Assembly (NCBI GenBank): GCA_942159475.1
Contig: OW804097.1
Coordinates: forward strand, 59,478,986 to 59,542,985
Direction of reading: 5' to 3'
DNA: 64,000 nt
From: Sthenelais limicola
Taxonomy: Eukaryota > Annelida > Polychaeta > Phyllodocida > Sigalionidae
Part shown: in pieces, positions 45,529 to 58,020 of the stretch
Layout: the number at the start of each line of letters is the position of its first letter
How positions within the stretch are numbered: the first letter of the stretch is position 1
Program-made: the position numbers and the translations under genes
Notes under the pieces: generated by a model
What the model was told of the DNA's origin: nothing
Databases searched by the model: none
The model's input: the letters and a program-made list of their open reading frames with translations, nothing else

Positions 45529-46649
45529 GGATTATCATGCATTTCCCAAGCTCCTGCGCGGCAAAAGTATGATGGCTGCCGTGGTGAGTGCAGTTGACCG
45601 CTCCAACTCGTATAGACCTTGTTCAGCGCCAATGCTCGCGCAAAACTAATTTTTCTTTGGCACGTCACAAATTAAAGTATTGCGTTCATTTAATAACGCC
45701 ACAATATATATGTTTGTTTCCGTTTTCTGGAGCCTCTGCTCCCATTTTATTCATTTAAAAAAATTATGGATTATTCAATATCCCATTTTCTTACATGAAG
45801 ATCAGAAATATTAGTATTGTATACTTGATCTCTCGCAGATAATCTAACAAGCCAGCCTTAGTAAATCACACTGATAAATATACAAATGTGAAAACAATAA
45901 CAGGAATCAGCAAATATATCTTAACAAGACTTGATGGTTACAAACCATTTGGACCAAATTAATACTGCTGTTGATTTCCAAGGCGATCTTTGACGTGACG
46001 TGTAGGCCAATTAACTTCAAAATGCATTCTCAGCTATTACATCAAACACAATCTTACCAAATGTACTCGTATTATGACATGTATGACAAAAAAAGGTAGA
46101 AAAGCTTTAGTTTTCGACTGATATTAACGGAGAATGCAGCTGTATGACATTATGTCATGCAATATGTTATAAATTAGTATTTTAAATGTTATTCCTCTCT
46201 TTCATAAGCTGACAACCAATCACTACTTATCCTATGATTAGTCTTTGGCCTCGTTGTTCTTCTATGCCCAGTTATCGTGAAGATTGGGTACATTTTGATG
46301 AAGAATATGCAAACGTATTCAATCCGCCTAATAAATAGGTAAGAAAGTATGCAAACGTGCACTTATAGATAATAAACAATGACATTAAAGCTGCATTCCC
46401 AGCTATTATCCCTAACAAAGTCTCAGCAAATTTACACATTGTATGATTTATAGGACTGAATTCATCAATATTCAGCTGTTGTTATATGTTTATACACGAA
46501 AATACATGATTATTTAGATATGTACTCATACTGTAAAACTACAAGTCCAATAAATTTTCGTGTAAAGCTTACAGAAAGCTTACAGCTTACAGAAACATGC
46601 CATGTTCAGCATGGGATATTTTTGGTACTCCAATGTCAATATCAGATGA

Positions 46650-46857
46650 TTCTATGTGTTTTACATGTTTCCATAACACAATATTTCCCATCATGCATTT
46701 GGTTTGTATAGATCACTTATAATACAAGCTATTTAATGGTAAAAATATTCTTGTAGTTTTCGATAAAAATGTTGCTAAATATTTGTATATCAGACCTAAT
46801 GTATCCCAGGATGCACTGTAATAGACATGCGTAGTGGCACATGCAAATCCCCTATTG
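46650..46857 (+). repeat. ATGCAAATCCCCTATT-family dispersed repeat, copy 2
   Basis: Shares CATCATGCATTTGGTTTGTA, TTTTCGATAAAAATGTTGCT, CAGGATGCACTGTAATAGAC and ATGCAAATCCCCTATTG with the copies at 19.1 and 61.1 kb. A related inverted word, GGGGATTTGCAAATCCCC, occurs at about 45412, so a longer element from about 45.4 to 46.86 kb is possible. Confidence 0.55.
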
Positions 46858-47109
46858 CGTTTAATACTCGGTAACACATTCTGCTTTGCCCCCGCAAAAT
46901 TTTGTCTTCTCTGATAAATTAGATAGAAAACTCCAATTATTGTGTTAATTGTAGTCCGAGTTATGAATAAAAAACTATCATATATTGTTGTACGAGCATA
47001 AAGCTGGTTTACTTTTTCTAATGCACATCTTCACTTGTTTCTGTGATGTTCATTTGGCTGATACGTTTTACTTTTAAAACCCCATTAATTATTAGGCCTA
47101 CCTAATTAG

Positions 47110-47960
47110 CCTATGAAATCTTCCAGAACATTTCCCAAGGCATGGAAAAGTACAATTGTAACGTTTTTGCCTAAAAAGATAACTCCACGCTAGTTGAAAA
47201 TATACGTCCCGCATCGTTAACTTACATACATGGAAAGATCATGGAGAAGGAAATTAACACTAAACCAATGTCACATATACATTATATAGAGAGAGGAAGG
47301 TAGTATGCTTTCCAATAACCAACATGGATATAGAATACAACCCCAACCATGTGTAGCATCACTATTGGGGGCCTGTCTTGAAAGGCTTGAATGACAAGAA
47401 ATATATCACAATGTACATTTTTGTATTACTGTAAGGCTTTTGATTGTGTACCACAGAACCCATTACCGAATAAACTTAAAAAATGCAATATTAGCAACAA
47501 TACCATAGAACTGATACTACCTGCATTGCAGAAGCTAATAGGTAAGAATACACGATAGAATCTCTAAAAAGGTTATTATTATACACGCATTCACTACCGA
47601 GGCCCTAACAGCCGCTCATTACTTGTAACGCGGTATTGGACTATAGTACATTACCGGTGCGTTGTCATGCCGACGCAAGTTTGGTGGCGCAAGTTTGCCG
47701 GTGCGAGTGCTTTCTTCCTCCATGTTTCAACTGTTTCTAGTTACATTCCTCTTATACGAAAACCAGATATTATGGTAAATTATGTTATCATCTTTTTTAT
47801 TAAGCATGTTTACATGCAAATCTAGGCATGTATAATAATCAACTTATAGTACTTCTCCGCTAAATATAGTCACTGGTGTGCCTCAGGGCTCAATCCTGGC
47901 TCCATCAATGTTTATATTATATATAGCCTTGCCAGAGTGCCATTATAATTCCATTAAGAC
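47110..47960 (+). pseudogene. Non-LTR retrotransposon (LINE) reverse transcriptase remnant
   Basis: In shifting frames: FPKAWKSTIVTFLPKK (47130s), YCKAFDCVPQNPLPNKL (about 47427), NISNNTIELI, then after about 350 bp of unmatched sequence TGVPQGSILAPSMFILYIAL at about 47870-47930. These are the classic LINE RT landmarks (PKxWKxxxVxPLPK, SKAFDxVxHxxLLxKL, SGVPQGSxLGPxLFxxYIND). The FADD active-site region is not seen. Several stops and shifts; inactive. Confidence 0.7.
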
Positions 47961-48070
47961 CACAACATGTCATTATTTTTCCATTGAAACGCCGAGTCCT
48001 AGGCCAGGAAACCGATTAGGGAAGTAGGCTGACATACCATTCTTATCTGATCTGAGGGTTTGGACCTAGA
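47935..48070 (+). repeat. CTAGGCTCA-family dispersed repeat fragment
   Basis: CCTAGGCCAGGAAACCGATT and ACCATTCTTATCTGATCTGA are shared with 26985-27145. It truncates the LINE remnant. Confidence 0.5.
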
Positions 48071-48427
48071 GTGTATAAGCCAGGCCAGATTTTCACCTTC
48101 CGTTACTGTAGGTTTAAGTAATACTCAGAGCCGCATACTCAGAGCTGCATACTCAGCTAGATAAATTAATGATAACCAAATCTACTCATATTATGACTTG
48201 TAGGACTGTATTTATCAATATTCTGCTCCTGTTATGTTTATACAAGAATTTGAAGGTGAAACGGTCGCTAGTGAGCAATAAGTCATTGCAGGAAAGGATT
48301 CCGGTGGGTCCTCCAAATACAAAAGAGGACGTTTTAGAAGCCCTATAGCAAAAACAAACAGACAAAATCCCCCAAAAGTATGGTTAAATGACTCTTAAGG
48401 TCCGATTCCACTGGTTCGCTTGTATAT

Positions 48428-50707
48428 GGTCGATTCTCACGAACTGGTCCAGTTGCTTCTAGTTGCTAAAAATCCGTATAAATAGTAGAAAAATGATATT
48501 GAAGATTTATTTTTTTCACTGACTGTGTCTGACATTACTATATATGAATGCATGGTAAGGGGTTGTGGAAGTAAGATATTTTTTTTAATTGAATCATTTA
48601 TCAAAAACTGTCATTTTAGGTCTATTCTGTCATAAAAATGCTATTGGTACGTTTGAAAACTGTATAATTGCAGTAAATATATACAAATATGTAAAATACT
48701 ACTTATACCTATGGGAAGGTCACATTCGATTCAATATTGTAGGAAAAAGAATTAATTTTATCTTTAATTTCTGCCCATTTTTTTTCTGTCTTTGGTAGTG
48801 GTAAAGCAATGAGTAATTTGACGTGATGCATAACTGGAGGCATAATAAGAGAATAATAAATAGCTAAGTATATTTAATACATGACCGAATCTGTCAGAAA
48901 ACATATCAATTTTAATGTTGGTCAGTTGGTAAACCTCCAACCTGAAATATATTTTATTTATAAACAGTCTAGCAAAAAAAGCTGCCTGTGGTAAAGGAGA
49001 CAGTAATTAGACATATGCATTCATGTTTCCAGTATCTTTTTTATTTGCTGACATTAGTGAGAAAAACTTTAATATAATATTTCATCTGGGGCAATGAATA
49101 TGATGATTTTTTTTTCTTTTTAAATGTCATTCCTGTTTTTTCATAAAAATCTCAATGAGCTGATGTGTAATCAGACGTATGCATAATTAGACGTATGCAA
49201 GCGAGAATTTTGGCGCATTAATGAGTAGTGCTGCCACCTGGTGGAATGCAAATGAAATATATGACACATCCGCCATAGTTTGTATTTCCAGTCACCGCTG
49301 GGTCTCTGTGAAAGTAAGGAATTGATGGTTTTATTTATAATTAATGTGAACTTGCCTTGCTACTGTTGTACATACCTATTGCTATGATCAAGGACTGACT
49401 AAAATGGCTCTATTTGTACAAAGATTTAGTAAGCGATATTTGTAGAAATTATAAATCTTATATGAATGTCATCGGTAGTGAGTGATAATATGAGTTCAAA
49501 CCAATCATTATCATTGTGTTGTGGGTTCTACCGACTGCACACCAATGCATACGTCAAATTACTTGCATACGTCAAATTTCTAGCTATTTTGTTATGCAAG
49601 ATATTCGCTGGGAGGAAACATAGAAAGATATACATAGCAACTGTTCTTTTCAGGAATAATAAAAGTTTTGATTTATTGTTAGAAATAATGACTGGACTGG
49701 ATGATCTTTGCCTATGGCAATATAGGTAATTTGACGTATGCATGTAATTTGACGTATGCATGTAATTTGACGTATGCATGTAATTTGACATATGCAAGAT
49801 TAACTTAAACAAAACGGCTGATAAAAATATATTTGATGATCTGTTTTTACAGATACAGCTTAGTGACTACCTATACTATCATTTATTTCATTAGAAATAA
49901 TGACTGGACTGGACGATCTTTGCCTATGGCAATATTGGTAATTTGACATATGCATGTAATTTGACGTATGCAAGATTAATTTACACAAAACTGCTGATAA
50001 AATTATATTTGACGATAGGTTTTTAACGATACAGCTTAGTGACTACTTATACTATCATTTATTTCAGATAAACCAAGTTAATAAATTAAATTGGTGATAT
50101 AAATTATGATACATTTCAGTAAGAACTGGCAGTAATTTGACGTATGCATTTTTCAGGTTTGAATACTTTGGAACTTGTACATAATTATCAAGTAATAATA
50201 TTTACCACCTTATTGGAATATGCTCAAGAACATCTCTAAGGAAAATATAAATATCTTTCTTGATAAACAATACCTCAACCAAGTTTGACATAAAGTCATG
50301 TCTGTATATCAAGGGTTTGGAAAGGAGGGCCTTTGATTTTGAACAAACATAAAATGTCCTAAAATGATGAAATATTAAAAAATAATCTGGAATAGAGGTC
50401 CATAAATGTGTTTATAACAATATAGATACACATTTAGAATGATATAGCTGGTGAATACTACAAATATTTCATCTTTCTTGTATTAAAACAAGGTGCATAC
50501 GTCAAATTACACATCATTAGCTTCCCTGACTTTACAACATTCCACAGCATTGAGATATAATACTTAACCTTACCAAATATGAAAATTATATACCTTAATA
50601 CATCAGTTATCGATCCCCAAGAGAGAATTTCGTGTAAAAACATTTTTATTTTTTACTATTTTTCAAGCCTATAAAGGTCCCACTGGACCAGTTCGTGAGA
50701 ATCGACC
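48428..50707 (+). mobile_element. 2.28-kb inverted-repeat element nested in the TTAA element
   Basis: The left end GGTCGATTCTCACGAACTGG (continuing TCCAGT) is exactly mirrored at 50682-50707. ATAT occurs on both sides (48424-48427 and 50708-50711). The intact neighbour copy reads CTTGTATATGTGCTCATG, which matches the empty site. Inside, no frame exceeds 94 codons and none is recognisable. The interior carries more than ten copies of TTTGACGTATGCA on both strands and a 200-bp tandem duplication. Confidence 0.8.
49665..50070 (+). repeat. Approximately 200-bp tandem duplication with TTTGACGTATGCATG clusters
   Basis: AGAAATAATGACTGGACTGG begins both copies (about 49680 and 49891), and CAGCTTAGTGACTACCTATA / CTTATA ends them. 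The first copy holds four head-to-tail GTAATTTGACGTATGCAT units (49729-49796), the second two (49935-49972). Confidence 0.8.
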
Positions 50708-51130
50708 ATATGTGCTCATGCCTCGCTCTTACTGCGCTTGTTTATGGTGCGCTTGTCATTCGCTCTAGGTCCGCTTTTATTTTTAGCGTAATACAAGCGC
50801 AGAGCGATTCTATCAGAATTCTACTGCTGCGCTTGTTTCCTATATGAAATCAATGGCAAATGCGTTCGTGCGCTCTTACTGCGCTCTTGGTCCGCTCGTT
50901 TAACAGGTAGAAAGAGCGTTGTGTTGCTGCGCTCAAATCAAACACATCAGATATTAGCACAACGTCCTGCGCTCTTCTAAAGAAGCGCACATAAGAGCGT
51001 ATAGAAAGCGCAGTTACCGATTCTATTAAACCGCTTTGGTGTCGCTCTAAGTTCGCTTGTTATGTGCTTGAGGAAATAAAAAGAGCGGTCCATGAGCGGG
51101 CCAAAAGAGCGAGCCAGTGGAACCGCAGCC

Positions 51131-51452
51131 TTAAGGTACGATTCCACTGGCTCGCTTGTATATGTGCTCATGGCTCGCTCTTGCTGCGCTCGTTTTTAGT
51201 GCGCTTGTCATTTGCTCTAGGTCCGCTTAAATCTCAACGTGTAGTTGCGCTCAAATCAAACACGTCAGACATGAGCGCAACGTCCTGCGCTCATCTAAAG
51301 AAGCACACATAGCATTTTTTAAGAGCGTATAGAAAGCGCAGTTACCGATTCTATTAGACCGCTATGGTTTCGCTCTAACTTCGCTTGTTGGAAATAAAAA
51401 GAGTGGGCCAAGAGCGGACCTAAAGAGCGAGCCAGTGGAATCGCAGCCTTAG
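51131..51452 (+). mobile_element. TTAA-flanked inverted-repeat element, copy 2 (short)
   Basis: It shares the TTAA at 51131-51134 with copy 1, starts GGTACGATTCCACTGGCTCG, and ends CGAGCCAGTGGAATCGCAGC followed by C-TTAG (a one-base change from TTAA). About 100 bp of the copy 1 interior is missing. It provides the reference for the uninterrupted form. Confidence 0.75.
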
Positions 51453-52115
51453 ATGTGGTTGGAAAAGAATGGAACAAAAAGTAGAAAATCTTTAGTTTTT
51501 GACTGACGTTAACTGAGAGTGCAACTTTAAATAGATAAGTCTGTATATAATGTTAAAATGTCACCAAAATGATCAAATCTACCTGCAACCGTAGGCCTAC
51601 TTACATTGTAGGCTATACTTACATTCCCTGAACTCCATTGTGCCGATGGCCCATATGCCAGGCAGGTTTAATAATAGGTGGGATCTGTGAGTTACTCTCC
51701 CTCTACCGGGAGCGAGTGACATTATAGGTAGCAATCAATAGAGAGTAGCTCAATGCGAGCAGTAGTCCATGAAAGGTGTTTATTCCATCGATCCCCCATG
51801 CTCCCTATAATACAAGACTGGACATGCTAGAAGCATTTACACAATCCAGACGTTGCCATAACAAAACAGTTTTCACTTTCGCAACTAAACTTTTATCTGT
51901 TGATTTATTTCATCATCAATCAAGTTGGTTAGTGAGAATGATCGCGTCGTCGTCAGAGGATTAAGTATCTTCTGGGTGCCTGATAGGGGACAAAAAGGAA
52001 GTTATCATCACCACCACCAGATGATGTAAACAGAACAAACCAAAACATCTGATAACAAATCTTCAAATATCTCACAGAGCTGACAATTGCTGTCCTTCCT
52101 CTCCTTCCTTCACTT

Positions 52116-52260
52116 AGGCTCAGAGTTGAGAGAGTCCCTCTAAACGGGGGGGGGGGGGGAGCACCTCGCTCCCAACCGCAAAATGTCATTATAATCCAAT
52201 TAAGACGCCTACTCCAGGGCCAGGAAAGCCATTAACGCAGTAGGCGTCCAATCATCAGGA
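52116..52260 (+). repeat. CTAGGCTCA-family dispersed repeat fragment
   Basis: TTAGGCTCAGAGTTGAGAGA, GTCCCTCT, a poly-G run at about 52147-52159, then CCAGGGCCAGGAAAGCCATT and GCAGTAGGCGT as in 26985-27145. Confidence 0.55.
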
Positions 52261-52429
52261 TGTGATCATAGACTGGATTAACGAGACAATATCTCACTGA
52301 ACTAACAACGTCTAAGTTGGATTAAAGAGGCAGCACGAGTGGGGCAAGTCGTACACTCTGCATAACATTATCCACTCTGATAATAGTCACTAATAATGAA
52401 TGAGCTCACATAAGAGCGACCCAGTACAT

Positions 52430-52664
52430 GGGTCAGATCGTCAGATAATGTACAATCGACAGTCCAACACATTTAGGAAATTCTTCTTAATTAGGCGGGG
52501 AAACGATCAATATACTAAGGATATTTGAGTATATTTGGTATTTTGTTGATACAAACAATGGGTTTGGTTAATTGAACTGTATTCTGTACATCGTTTCTGT
52601 CTTAAATTTGGTTTTTAGAGAAGATTGGTGAAGGGGAATTGTACATTTTCTGACAACTCCAACC
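52430..52664 (+). mobile_element. GTACAAT-family MITE, copy 7
   Basis: Begins GGGTCAGATCGTCAGATAAT and ends TTGTACATTTTCTG then ACAACTCCAACC. Confidence 0.65.
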
Positions 52665-55004
52665 ATTATATATATCCGCCACAAAGCTAACTCGTTTATG
52701 TATACACCTGCACAAACTGACCGAGACTTCCAATGATCAACCCAACACAGAACAGCGGACGTGTGTGCATGGCATGCCGCGAACATGCACCTGTAGTCGC
52801 GCCTCACACCTCACCCACCGACTGATATTATCTACCTGGATTACAGTATAAAACACTGGAGCAGAGCGACACACTCACATAACCCTGGAGCTTATCGCCG
52901 CAGGACAAAAGTATAGTTATGTTTAGTACACTATGTGGATCTATGAGTGATGTACTCTGTGCGAATTACCTGGAACAAGCAATTCTTGCCTTAGAATGAA
53001 TGGACGAGGAGGGCCACACAGGGAGTGCCCACACTGCATGGGCGAGCGTTCTACACTTGATAGCTCTGGGTTTTAGCATTATAACCTATAGTGAGTGTCT
53101 TATATAGGTGTGCTCCCGATCACATGACAGACACTCAGGTGGTCCCTATTGGGTGGAGATGATGTCGATTGCAGACACATGTATACAGAGCCATCACGCT
53201 GAGGTATGTTAATTCCCTCCCGTTAAAGCGTGTCTCTTGCATGCATTGCAACGATTGCATATAATTATCGAATTGCCTATTCGATTGGTATACACACAAG
53301 GCAAGCAAACATTAATTATCTTAAGCTTAAGTTTCTATGTATAATAGCTCATAATATTGTATTTGATACAATATTGACATATTCGCAGTGGGAAAAAAAA
53401 CGAGAGAAGCTCAAAATATATCATTATATAATCTATGATGGGACAGCGAAGTTGGTTAAGCTTTATTACATAATTATGTATTTAATAATCTATAAAGGAA
53501 CATTTCAAGTTATTTTGTGAACTTTTCCCATAAGTACACCCGGCGGCTCAGGTGGCGGGGTTGTGTATTCCACTGAGTGGTATGCATGCAACGTACCCCA
53601 CTCAAAATATGTTATTTCATATAAAATGCGCATAATACTATGAATATAACAATATAATAATGTCATTAATTAGTATGGCATCGTATTTAATGGAGGTTAG
53701 TTGTGGGGCGAATCCGATTGCAAATATCGTTAATTATTTTGATTTATTCCTACCCTTTCTCAAAATAAAGGTATAAAGATTATCCAGAAAAAACACTTTA
53801 ACCCATCAATATTCAATAATATGTTGACTAATTGATTCTAATTTTTCTTATTGTTTGTTTCTGTATACAGTCATGTCAATGTTTGTTGGGAAAGTGTTTT
53901 TATAGAAAACTAAATTATTCGCAAAAAACGGACCCTTCTTTCTTCAAATCACAAATACAGCTAACAAAGATACTTTAACGTTGGATATCAATGTCAAAGA
54001 CAAGAAAAATAAGATTTGGGAAAAACTTGTTCAAGTATCAAATTCGTTATATTATGTTTAACCTCGTTTCCTACAGTCTTTTCCCCTTATACTTACAAAA
54101 AAAACAGTCCTGGCTTCATCCCCACAGCAGTGATACCGATCTCCATTCTCCCTGTAGATAAATTAATTTTCACTTCACCACAAATTGCTAAGGTTTCAGA
54201 GAACAGGGCTCTAGAAGCTAAACTGTACATGGGGTTTTGTTATTTTGATGTGTGTGTGAGGGCTTAGATTGCCTAGACTATACATCGTCGGAGGCCTCAC
54301 AGATGCCACACATATAGTTGTGGTTAGTCCCATCGGTCCACTCGGTCATGGGCTACTGCAATCGGCCGAAATCCGCCGCGAAATCGACTTCAGAGCCAGG
54401 ACTGAAAAGTCCAATTATAAATTACTTAAGTTTGAGATGTGTCCCTATTGTTTGTAGATGGAAAGCTATTCCCCAGTAGACACCTATAGCATGCACTGGA
54501 AGGTCAGATGATTAATCTTATGTGTATAACCAATTTTGTAGCCTGTACTTATGTCAAATAAAGACTCTATTGATATCATTTTGTAATAGTGTTATACCTC
54601 ATTGCGTCATAGCCCTAAATTCATTTCACTAGCTAGCTCCTACCTGTCTGGAGACTAGTCCCTTAATGATTTATACTGCATTTCTATTGGAAATAAAGAG
54701 AGTCCCCAGGCTCCGTTGAATACACAAACAATGACATGCACCGTTATGCATGTGTTCCTGTGTGACATTATTCTCTATGCATTATATATAGGCCTATGCC
54801 CGAATGGAAGAATCTGGCTACAGTGTGTGTTGATAAGAACACTTAGTTACAATACAGGCATGTATATGAAGCTAATTCAGCGCTTAAACATGTACATGGG
54901 GCCACAATAGACCCAGAAATATATAAATAAGTTTTTAACTTGAAAGGGAACACTGTGCTTCCCGTCATTAACCTCCCTTAATCTTATACTATACTACCAC
55001 TATT
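52665..55004. other. No gene or clear repeat seen
   Basis: Anonymous AT-rich sequence. Frames up to 96 codons are Ile/Tyr/Lys-rich and lack splice-consistent neighbours or motifs. Confidence 0.45.
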
Positions 55005-55411
55005 TGTGATGTGTTACCAAAATCATAAGTCACAAGTCGTAAAAAATGGATTTTGAGATATCATCATATTTATTTGATGAGATCAGGCGGATTTCAATGA
55101 TGATAAACATTAGGACATAGATAATAGGTTCTTCTATATTTCTTTGCGTGAAAAGAAGTTAGCGATATTTCTTGATGGTCAGTCACCAGCAAAGCAGTTA
55201 AATGTACTCTTTAGGATGACCTCAGAAACGCATCTAGATACATTTAGTACACATTCGTGGAATTTGGTACATATAATGTATTTCAATCTCAAAGATAGAC
55301 ACGAGAACACTAACCTCTCAAAAAATGAAAACATTCCCCAAAAGACTTTTTGTGAGAAAGACATTTGAAAAATGCCATTTCTGCGACTTGTGACTCATTT
55401 TCCTGTAACAA
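55005..55411. mobile_element. GAGTCACAAGTCGC-family MITE, copy 4
   Basis: TGTGATGTGTTACCAAAATC / AAGTCACAAGTCGTAAAA at the left is mirrored by TTCTGCGACTTGTGACTCAT / TTTCCTGTAACA at the right. At about 407 bp this may be the full-length form. Confidence 0.75.
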
Positions 55412-56016
55412 AGCAGAGATGTACATGTCTAGCTCTAATCAAAGTAATTGATCTTATCGGTATAAATAGTTGAATGGTGTTTGCCAACTGATATTTGAAT
55501 ATCATGAAGATGTATGGATATGTACGGGTACTAGCAGTAGTTTCGGGCAAAGTCGCCAGAAAATGCACAATTGGCCTTCGCCCGGTCTTCACATTACTAC
55601 TGCCCACTGAGTACAGGTGTGAAAGCTAATCCCCAGAGGGTTAACCGTTTACATGTATACTTGGTTAACAATAATTATGTTTTGAATGTCTCTGAAAATT
55701 GGTCCAATAAGCGTTTTCCTCCATATCACATGCATTGCAAGATGTTGTACAATTAACCAACAATAAAGGTACAAACCTTAAATTTGACAAACTTATTGAT
55801 TGGACTCCGTTGGATTTTTTTCTTTGTAAGTTTTAGGTGAAAAAACTGTGTAGAAAACGAGGTTGAAAATTAAAACTAACTTATACATGTTTGAACAAGT
55901 CTTTTCCAAATCGTTTCTTGTCTTTGGAGTTAATACCTAAAGTTAACATATTTTTCAGTTCTGTTAAGCTGTTGTTGTTGTTTCTTTATATGCATGTCCA
56001 TTTTGTTTTTTTCCAG

Positions 56017-56173
56017 AAGGAAAAGGTGGTAAATTATGTTCCAGCAAATGTCAAGTAGTTGCCAATAAGCATGAATAACTCGGCCAGCTCTTTGCGCTCT
56101 TCTAACGCGAGCCAGGGCAGTCCCAAAAGGTACACACGCGGGTCATCTGAAGATAGTATTTATAACTTTGACG
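56017..56173 (+). CDS. First coding exon of an unrecognised Ser-rich gene (possible receptor N terminus)
   Basis: The exon follows TTTTTTTCCAG and ends G/GTACGT in phase 1. The ATG at 56071 opens MNNSASSLRSSNASQGSPKR, continuing through SSEDSIYNFD. An in-frame TAG 18 bp upstream fixes it as the first in-frame ATG. An upstream short frame (ATG at 56038 to TAA, ten codons) ends before it. The acceptor implies a 5' non-coding exon further upstream. The Ser/Arg-rich N terminus looks disordered and cytosolic, with no signal peptide. It continues in phase at 60065 and 61891. Confidence 0.65.
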
Positions 56174-56654
56174 GTACGTACAAGATATATATATATTTAT
56201 TCATATACTAACCAAAACAATAGGCCAGTGTACTATGTATAGTAGGGTGGAGCTAGCCACTCCTGTCTACCTACAGAACCAGCTCAATAACAAGTCACCA
56301 AAAATAAATTTAAATCTTGGTCTTAATTTTTTGTATGAGTTTGGAGATTATGGCCATTTGAAAGACCTGATATTAAATCAGAAGTGTAAATCAATTTTGT
56401 ACTTCCCTTTGAAAGCAAAATAAATAATTCTATTATTATCATTATTAATTTTCCTTTTGCTTCGAATATCTTGTGTGGGCTAGGTCCACACCATGGTCCT
56501 GAGGCACTTAAAGGTAGATTATTTTTACTTCAGATTTACTTTGTAGATAGTACCCTATTTCATGTATTAGTATTACTGGCATAGTACCTGTGCTTCGGAC
56601 GGTTAAGAAAAAATAGATAAAAAAAAAGTATGCTCAAGAATGGATAGGACCTGT

Positions 56655-57400
56655 TGAATAGAAATCACTCACTCTCTCTCACTCCCCTCCTCCCCTCCCT
56701 CCTCCCCCCATCTCTCCCTCACTCTCTCTTCCTGTCTCTCCCCTCTCCCTCTCCACTCCCTGTACTCTTCTTCTCTCTCCCCTTCCCCGTCCCTTCGTCT
56801 CCCCTCCTCCTCCCCTCTCCCCCACCCTCCCCCTCCCCTCTTCTCTTTCTATCCCTCATACCTCTCTTTTTCTCACTCTTCCTCTCTGACCCCCCCCCCC
56901 TATACACACCCCACCCTCTCCCTCCCCTCGTCTTCGCTCTCCCCTCCCCTCTGCCCCTCTCTTCCCCACATCCCCATCTGCCTCTCCTTTTTTCCTGCTT
57001 TGCCCTCCCTCCCCTTCTGCTCTCTCACACACTCTCTCTCATCACACCTCCTCCTCTCCCTCCTCTCTCTTTCCCTCTTCCCTTCCCTCTCCTCTCTATC
57101 TCTCCCTCTCCCCTCTCGCTTCTTCTCCCTCCGCTCCCCCTCTCCCCTCCCCGCTCCCTCCCCTATTCTCTCTCCCGTTCTTTTCTCTGTATATATCCCT
57201 CATACTGTCTCTTCTTTTTCTTCCCCTCCCCCTCTCCGACTACCCCCCCCCCCTACCCCCACCCTCTCCCTTCCCTCTTCTTCTCTTCCCCCCTCCGTTC
57301 TCTCTTCAATCCTACATCCCTCCTCTTCTCTCTCCCCCTCTGCTCTCTCCCCGCCCACTTCATCTCTCCTCCTCCCCCCTCCCCACTTTCCGTTGTCAGC
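56655..57400 (+). repeat. 750-bp polypyrimidine (CCCTCT) tract in intron 1
   Basis: Nearly pure C/T on the plus strand with shifting CCCTCT/CTCTCC words and C runs near 56889 and 57245. Long Ser/Leu/Pro frames on the plus strand and Arg/Glu/Gly frames on the minus strand are translation artefacts. Confidence 0.9.
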
Positions 57401-57639
57401 GTCACACATTAAGGATCAAATGTTGTCGGGATATCGAAGACATGACGTCATTACGTTATCATTCAGGTGACGGTCATGTGATGGGACATTTTGTCCATAT
57501 AACAGGCTATAAATAGAGTGTGGATATCCCGATTAAAAAGGGCTTCAAAATCAATTTCACCCCAGATACCTTCACGAACCCCATATATATTCCGGTAGAT
57601 GAAGCGTCCGATGGGTAAAAGAAAAATGGGCCATATAAT

Positions 57640-57990
57640 ATATACGTCGTAAAAATGGTATATTTATAAATGTCGTAAGAACTCTTATTATGAATGTTTT
57701 CATGTGTTGACAGTTCAGAGTTCTTAGTAGTAGAAATACATGTACCAAATTCCAAGACTGTGCTAAATGTATCTATGCATATCTGAGGTGGTTATCATAA
57801 GGAGTATATTTAGCAACATCACTGTATAGTACTTGGCCATCAAGAATATCACTTAGTAGCTCTCCTAATTTATGTTTACTATCATTGGAATCAGCTTGCT
57901 CTCATGTTTTCAAATATGCTAGTATCTCAAAAGCTATTATTGTTTAGCTATTTTTGCGACTTATGACTCCTTTTTCTGTAAACACATCAC
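57640..57990. mobile_element. GAGTCACAAGTCGC-family MITE, copy 5
   Basis: The right end GCGACTTATGACTCC then TTTTTCTGTAAACACATCAC is clear. The left end is eroded. AAATTCCAAGACTGTGC and TGGTTATCATAAGGAGTATA match inner blocks of other copies. Confidence 0.55.
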
Positions 57991-58020
57991 TCTTTAAATA
58001 TTATTTGAGTAAAGATCAAA

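Larger units (their letters stand above)
48395..51134 (+). mobile_element. TTAA-flanked inverted-repeat element, copy 1 (split by a nested insertion)
   Basis: It starts TTAA-GGTCCGATTCCACTGG at 48395 and ends CCAGTGGAACCGCAGCC-TTAA at 51134, giving inverted ends and a TTAA duplication. The host element is 48399-48427 plus 50712-51130, full of GAGCG/CGCTC words on both strands. TTAA targets are characteristic of piggyBac-type elements; there is no transposase frame, so it is a non-autonomous derivative. Confidence 0.75.

Noticed and set aside
53230..53520. 96-codon Ile/Tyr/Lys-rich frame
   Set aside because: Composition matches AT-rich non-coding DNA; no splice or homology support.
56654..57470. 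Long Ser/Leu/Pro frames over the polypyrimidine tract
   Set aside because: Translations of a C/T-only repeat; open in several frames on both strands.
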